In this document: positions 6,458-8,790 of the stretch, in pieces
How the letters are laid out: each line of letters begins with the position of its first letter
How positions within the stretch are numbered: the stretch's first letter is position 1
NCBI GenBank assembly: GCA_027592105.1
Contig: JAQCLA010000096.1
Span: forward strand, 1 to 8,790
Reading direction: 5' to 3'
Source of the DNA: Pseudomonadota bacterium
GTDB taxonomy: Bacteria; Pseudomonadota; Alphaproteobacteria; Rhodobacterales; Rhodobacteraceae
DNA: 8,790 bases
Program-made: the position numbers and the translations under genes
The notes under the pieces: generated by a model
The model's input: only the letters and a program-made list of their open reading frames with translations
Told to the model about the DNA's origin: nothing
Databases searched by the model: none

Positions 6458-7053
6458 CACAACGCCGCCATCAGGGCCGCATGGCGCGCGGTGAAGGCGT
6501 CGCGCACCGCCACGGGTGGGCGCAGGACCAATTCCAACCCTTGGATCAGCGCAGGATCGGGCGCGCCGAAAAAGCGGTCGGCCTCGGGCGCGGCAAAACC
6601 GGCAAGCTGGGTCGCCTCTAGCCAGGCCGAGAGTTTGTCGGCGCGTTTGATCAGCGACTTGACGGGTGCAGGCAAGATTGCGGGCAGGCCAAAACGCAGA
6701 TGGATCGCGGCTGTCAGCCGCTCATCCAGCGCGCCATAGCCGGGGCCGACCGCCGCCTTGACCGGCGAGATCATGTCACCGATCACATATTCGGGCGCGT
6801 CGTGCAAAAGGGCCGCAAGCCGCCATTTCGCGGGCCAATCGGGTTTGAAGCGGCCGCAAATCACCTCGACCAGCAGGGAATGCTCGGCCACCGAATAGGC
6901 GTAATCGCCGCGCGTCTGCCCGTTCCAGCGCGCGACAAAGGCCAGACCATGGGCAATATCGACAATCTCGATATCCACCGGGGTGGGATCAAGCAGATCA
7001 AGCCTGCGGCCCGACAACATGCGTTGCCAAGCGCGGGGCGGGGTCTTGGGCAT
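6457..7053 (-). CDS. HD-domain phosphohydrolase (YfbR-like)
   Basis: A 198-residue metal-dependent hydrolase. The HD superfamily residues are visible: His35 (DIAHGLA) or, more likely as metal ligand, His58 (YSVAEHSLLV), His84-Asp85 in ALLHDAPEYVIGD, and a late Asp139 (KRADK). This pattern resembles YfbR-type 5'-deoxynucleotidases, but the true substrate is unknown. I chose the ATG at 7051-7053 over an upstream in-frame start at 7128. The family N-terminus is MPKTPPRAWQRMLSGRRLDLLDP-like and an AAAGG lies about 7 bases upstream, whereas the 25-residue extension (MPSGLWGLAQ...) looks non-coding. The gene is divergent from ahcY (138 bp gap) and ends in a 1-base overlap with the GNAT gene. Confidence 0.9.
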   Translation of the reverse strand: MPKTPPRAWQRMLSGRRLDLLDPTPVDIEIVDIAHGLAFVARWNGQTRGDYAYSVAEHSLLVEVICGRFKPDWPAKWRLAALLHDAPEYVIGDMISPVKAAVGPGYGALDERLTAAIHLRFGLPAILPAPVKSLIKRADKLSAWLEATQLAGFAAPEADRFFGAPDPALIQGLELVLRPPVAVRDAFTARHAALMAAL

Positions 7054-7171
7054 GGGCAACCTTTTGGTATTTCGCGGCTTGATAGCATCTGTGTGGGTTT
7101 GGGCCAGCCCCCAAAGGCCGCTTGGCATTGCCCGAGGGGTGTTCGAGTGCTAAGCGGCCATCAAAATTACC

Positions 7172-7195
7172 ATGAGTAAGGATATACCAAAGTGA
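7172..7195 (+). other. Seven-codon leader ORF overlapping the ahcY start
   Basis: ATG at 7172-7174 opens a seven-codon frame (MSKDIPK) whose TGA (7193-7195) overlaps the GTG start of ahcY (7192-7194) as GTGA. The ahcY Shine-Dalgarno AAGGA (7178-7182) lies inside this frame. The arrangement would allow translational coupling, but I see no Shine-Dalgarno directly before the ATG, and so short a frame can easily arise by chance. Confidence 0.25.
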
Positions 7196-8577
7196 GCGAT
7201 TATATCGTCAAGGACATCGCGCTGGCCGATTTCGGCCGCAAGGAACTGGATATCGCCGAGACCGAGATGCCGGGCCTGATGGCGCTGCGCGAGGAGTACG
7301 GGGCGAAAAAGCCGCTGAAGGGTGCGCGCATCGTGGGCTCGCTCCACATGACGATCCAGACCGCGGTTCTGATCGAAACACTGGCCGATCTGGGCGCCGA
7401 TGTGCGTTGGGCGTCGTGCAACATTTTCTCGACGCAGGATCATGCGGCCGCAGCCATCGCCAAGGCGGGTATCCCGGTTTTCGCGATCAAGGGTCAGACA
7501 TTGGAAGAGCATTGGGATTACCTCGACCAATCCTTCCAGTTCCCCGAGGGGCCGAACATGATCCTCGACGATGGTGGGGATGCGACGCTTTATGTTTTGC
7601 TGGGCGCGCGCGCCGAAGCGGGCGAAGAGATCATCCCCGTGCCGCAATCGGAAGAAGAGGCCGTAATCAAGGCGCAGATCGCCAAGCGCATGGCCCAAAG
7701 CCCCGGCTGGTTCACCAAGATCAAGGCCCAGATCAAGGGCGTGTCCGAGGAAACCACCACGGGCGTGCATCGCTTGTATGAATTGCAGAAATCGGGCCAG
7801 CTGCCCTTCCCCGCGATCAACGTCAATGACAGCGTCACCAAGTCGAAATTCGACAACAAGTATGGCTGCAAGGAATCGCTCGTTGACGGTATCCGCCGCG
7901 CCACCGACACGATGATGGCGGGCAAGGTCGCTGTTGTCTGCGGCTACGGCGATGTGGGCAAAGGTTCTGCCGCCAGCTTGAGCGGCGCGGGTGCACGCGT
8001 GAAGGTGACCGAGGCCGATCCGATCTGTGCGCTGCAAGCGGCGATGGACGGGTTCGAAGTGGTGCTTTTGGAAGATGTGGTGGATAGCGCCGACATCTTC
8101 ATCACCACCACTGGCAACAAGGACGTTGTCCGCATCGAGCATATGCGCGCGATGAAGGACATGGCGATCGTCGGCAACATCGGCCATTTCGACAACGAGA
8201 TCCAAGTCGCCGCGCTGAAGAACCACAAATGGACCAACATCAAGGACCAGGTGGACATGATCGAGATGCCCTCGGGCTCGCGGATCATCTTGTTGTCCGA
8301 GGGGCGTCTGCTCAACCTCGGCAATGCGACCGGCCACCCGTCTTTCGTGATGTCGGCATCTTTCACCAACCAAGTTCTGGCGCAGATCGAGCTGTGGACC
8401 CGTGGTGAGGCCTATGGCAACGAGGTCTATGTTCTGCCCAAGGTCTTGGATGAAAAGGTCGCGCGCCTGCATCTGGCCAAGATCGGCGTGAAGCTGACAC
8501 CGCTGTCCAAGGATCAGGCCGACTATATCGGCGTGGCGCAGGAAGGCCCCTTCAAACCCGAGCATTACCGCTACTGA
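7192..8577 (+). CDS. ahcY: Adenosylhomocysteinase (S-adenosylhomocysteine hydrolase)
   Basis: A cytosolic enzyme of 461 residues that uses bound NAD to split S-adenosylhomocysteine into adenosine and homocysteine, relieving inhibition of methyltransferases in the methyl cycle. The sequence is nearly identical in pattern to alphaproteobacterial AhcY throughout. Seen are the substrate-binding HMTIQTAVLIETL (52-64), NDSVTKSKFDN (212-222, with Lys217 and Asp221), and the NAD-binding GYGDVGKGSA (251-260). GNIGHFDNEI (328-337), GHPSFVMS (381-388) and the C-terminal FKPEHYRY follow. Like other bacterial forms it carries an insert of about 40 residues (near 145-190) absent from the 432-residue human enzyme. 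The start is GTG at 7192 with AAGGA (7178-7182) 9 bases before it. The gene stands alone on this strand and is closed by a strong terminator. In Rhodobacter ahcY is also linked to the reg cluster. Confidence 0.98.
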   Translation: MSDYIVKDIALADFGRKELDIAETEMPGLMALREEYGAKKPLKGARIVGSLHMTIQTAVLIETLADLGADVRWASCNIFSTQDHAAAAIAKAGIPVFAIKGQTLEEHWDYLDQSFQFPEGPNMILDDGGDATLYVLLGARAEAGEEIIPVPQSEEEAVIKAQIAKRMAQSPGWFTKIKAQIKGVSEETTTGVHRLYELQKSGQLPFPAINVNDSVTKSKFDNKYGCKESLVDGIRRATDTMMAGKVAVVCGYGDVGKGSAASLSGAGARVKVTEADPICALQAAMDGFEVVLLEDVVDSADIFITTTGNKDVVRIEHMRAMKDMAIVGNIGHFDNEIQVAALKNHKWTNIKDQVDMIEMPSGSRIILLSEGRLLNLGNATGHPSFVMSASFTNQVLAQIELWTRGEAYGNEVYVLPKVLDEKVARLHLAKIGVKLTPLSKDQADYIGVAQEGPFKPEHYRY

Positions 8578-8599
8578 GCGCGCTCAGATCGCGTTTTTG

Positions 8600-8624
8600 G
8601 GCCGCCCCGAGGGGCGGCCTTTTT
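8600..8624 (+). terminator. Rho-independent terminator of ahcY
   Basis: GGCCGCCCC (8600-8608) and GGGGCGGCC (8611-8619) form a perfect GC hairpin, in practice an 8-bp stem with a CGAG tetraloop. Five T residues (8620-8624) follow immediately. It lies 22 bp after the ahcY stop. No A-run precedes the stem, so it works in the plus direction only. Confidence 0.92.
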
Positions 8625-8678
8625 CATGGCGGTTTGTGGCTTGGCTGCGTCGTATCTATTTTCTTTTGAATTAATCTT

Positions 8679-8706
8679 TTGACAGCGGGGCCACCTTGGG
8701 TAACGT
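8679..8706 (+). promoter_or_regulatory. Candidate promoter for the gene at the right edge
   Basis: A perfect -35 hexamer TTGACA (8679-8684) follows an AT-rich stretch (8651-8678) that stands out from the GC-rich surroundings. The matching -10, TAACGT (8701-8706, spacing 16), is weak. A second TTGACC occurs at 8718-8723. Downstream, CTTG (8717-8720) and CAAG (8732-8735) flank a small possible hairpin in the leader. Confidence 0.4.
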
Positions 8707-8765
8707 CGCCGCAGAGCTTGACCAGTTTGGGCAAGTCGGGACATGCGTTACTGGGAGTAAAGAGT

Positions 8766-8790
8766 ATGGGCAAACGGGACGAGCTGATCG
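8766..8790 (+). CDS. Start of a truncated gene, possibly DUF2853 family
   Basis: Only eight codons (MGKRDELI) and one base are inside the window. The ATG is preceded by GGGAG (8753-8757) with 8 bases of spacing, and by a candidate promoter, so a real start is likely. The opening MGKRD-LI resembles small (about 110-residue) DUF2853 proteins of Rhodobacterales as I remember them. Eight residues are too few to be sure. Confidence 0.5.

Noticed and set aside
7054..7128. A 25-residue N-terminal extension of the HD hydrolase
   Set aside because: The extension lacks family similarity, and the downstream ATG at 7053 has a ribosome binding site and the expected family N-terminus.
7054..7191. A SAH or SAM/SAH riboswitch before ahcY
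   Set aside because: A stretch near 7132-7155 (CCGAGGGGTGTTC) faintly recalls the SAH riboswitch core, but I could not build the paired stems or the conserved closing segment. A covariance-model search would settle it.
7150..8565. A 471-codon open frame on the minus strand, entirely opposite ahcY
   Set aside because: It is a shadow of the highly biased ahcY codons. Its translation is rich in Leu, Asp, His, Arg and Gly without any recognisable family, while ahcY is beyond doubt.

Overview
The window is GC-rich, densely coded DNA from an alphaproteobacterium, most likely Rhodobacterales (Rhodobacter/Roseobacter relatives). The main evidence is a complete RegB/RegA redox two-component system in its typical arrangement: regB is transcribed away from senC and regA, and ahcY lies nearby. 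The key RegB residues fall at the Rhodobacter capsulatus numbering (His225, Cys265, and a GGxxNPF quinone motif). No mobile elements, CRISPR arrays, tRNA or rRNA genes were seen.

Left block, minus strand (1-2494). A gene for a transmembrane protein with three PAS-like domains and no kinase core is followed by tsaE (tRNA t6A synthesis ATPase). An aminoglycoside-phosphotransferase-fold kinase comes next; it overlaps tsaE by ATGA and runs off the left edge. Upstream of the PAS gene is a perfect TTAA-N7-TTAAC sequence, the binding consensus of the cell-cycle regulator CtrA. With the tsaE/kinase neighbourhood, this suggests the PAS protein is a kinase-less relative of the cell-cycle protein DivL. 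This is the most interesting observation in the window.

Redox block (2617-5961). regB (minus) faces senC (plus) across about 110 bp. senC is followed by regA and then by a small lipoprotein gene I cannot assign. RegB would sense quinone and thiol redox state and phosphorylate RegA, a receiver plus Fis-type helix-turn-helix. SenC delivers copper to cytochrome c oxidase.

Right block (5969-8790). A GNAT acetyltransferase and an HD-domain hydrolase form a coupled minus-strand pair, with the HD gene first and a TGATG junction. Divergent from them is ahcY (S-adenosylhomocysteine hydrolase, methyl cycle), ended by a strong intrinsic terminator. The first eight codons of another gene, possibly of the DUF2853 family, reach the right edge. 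The hvrA and hvrB genes that lie between regA and ahcY in R. capsulatus are absent.
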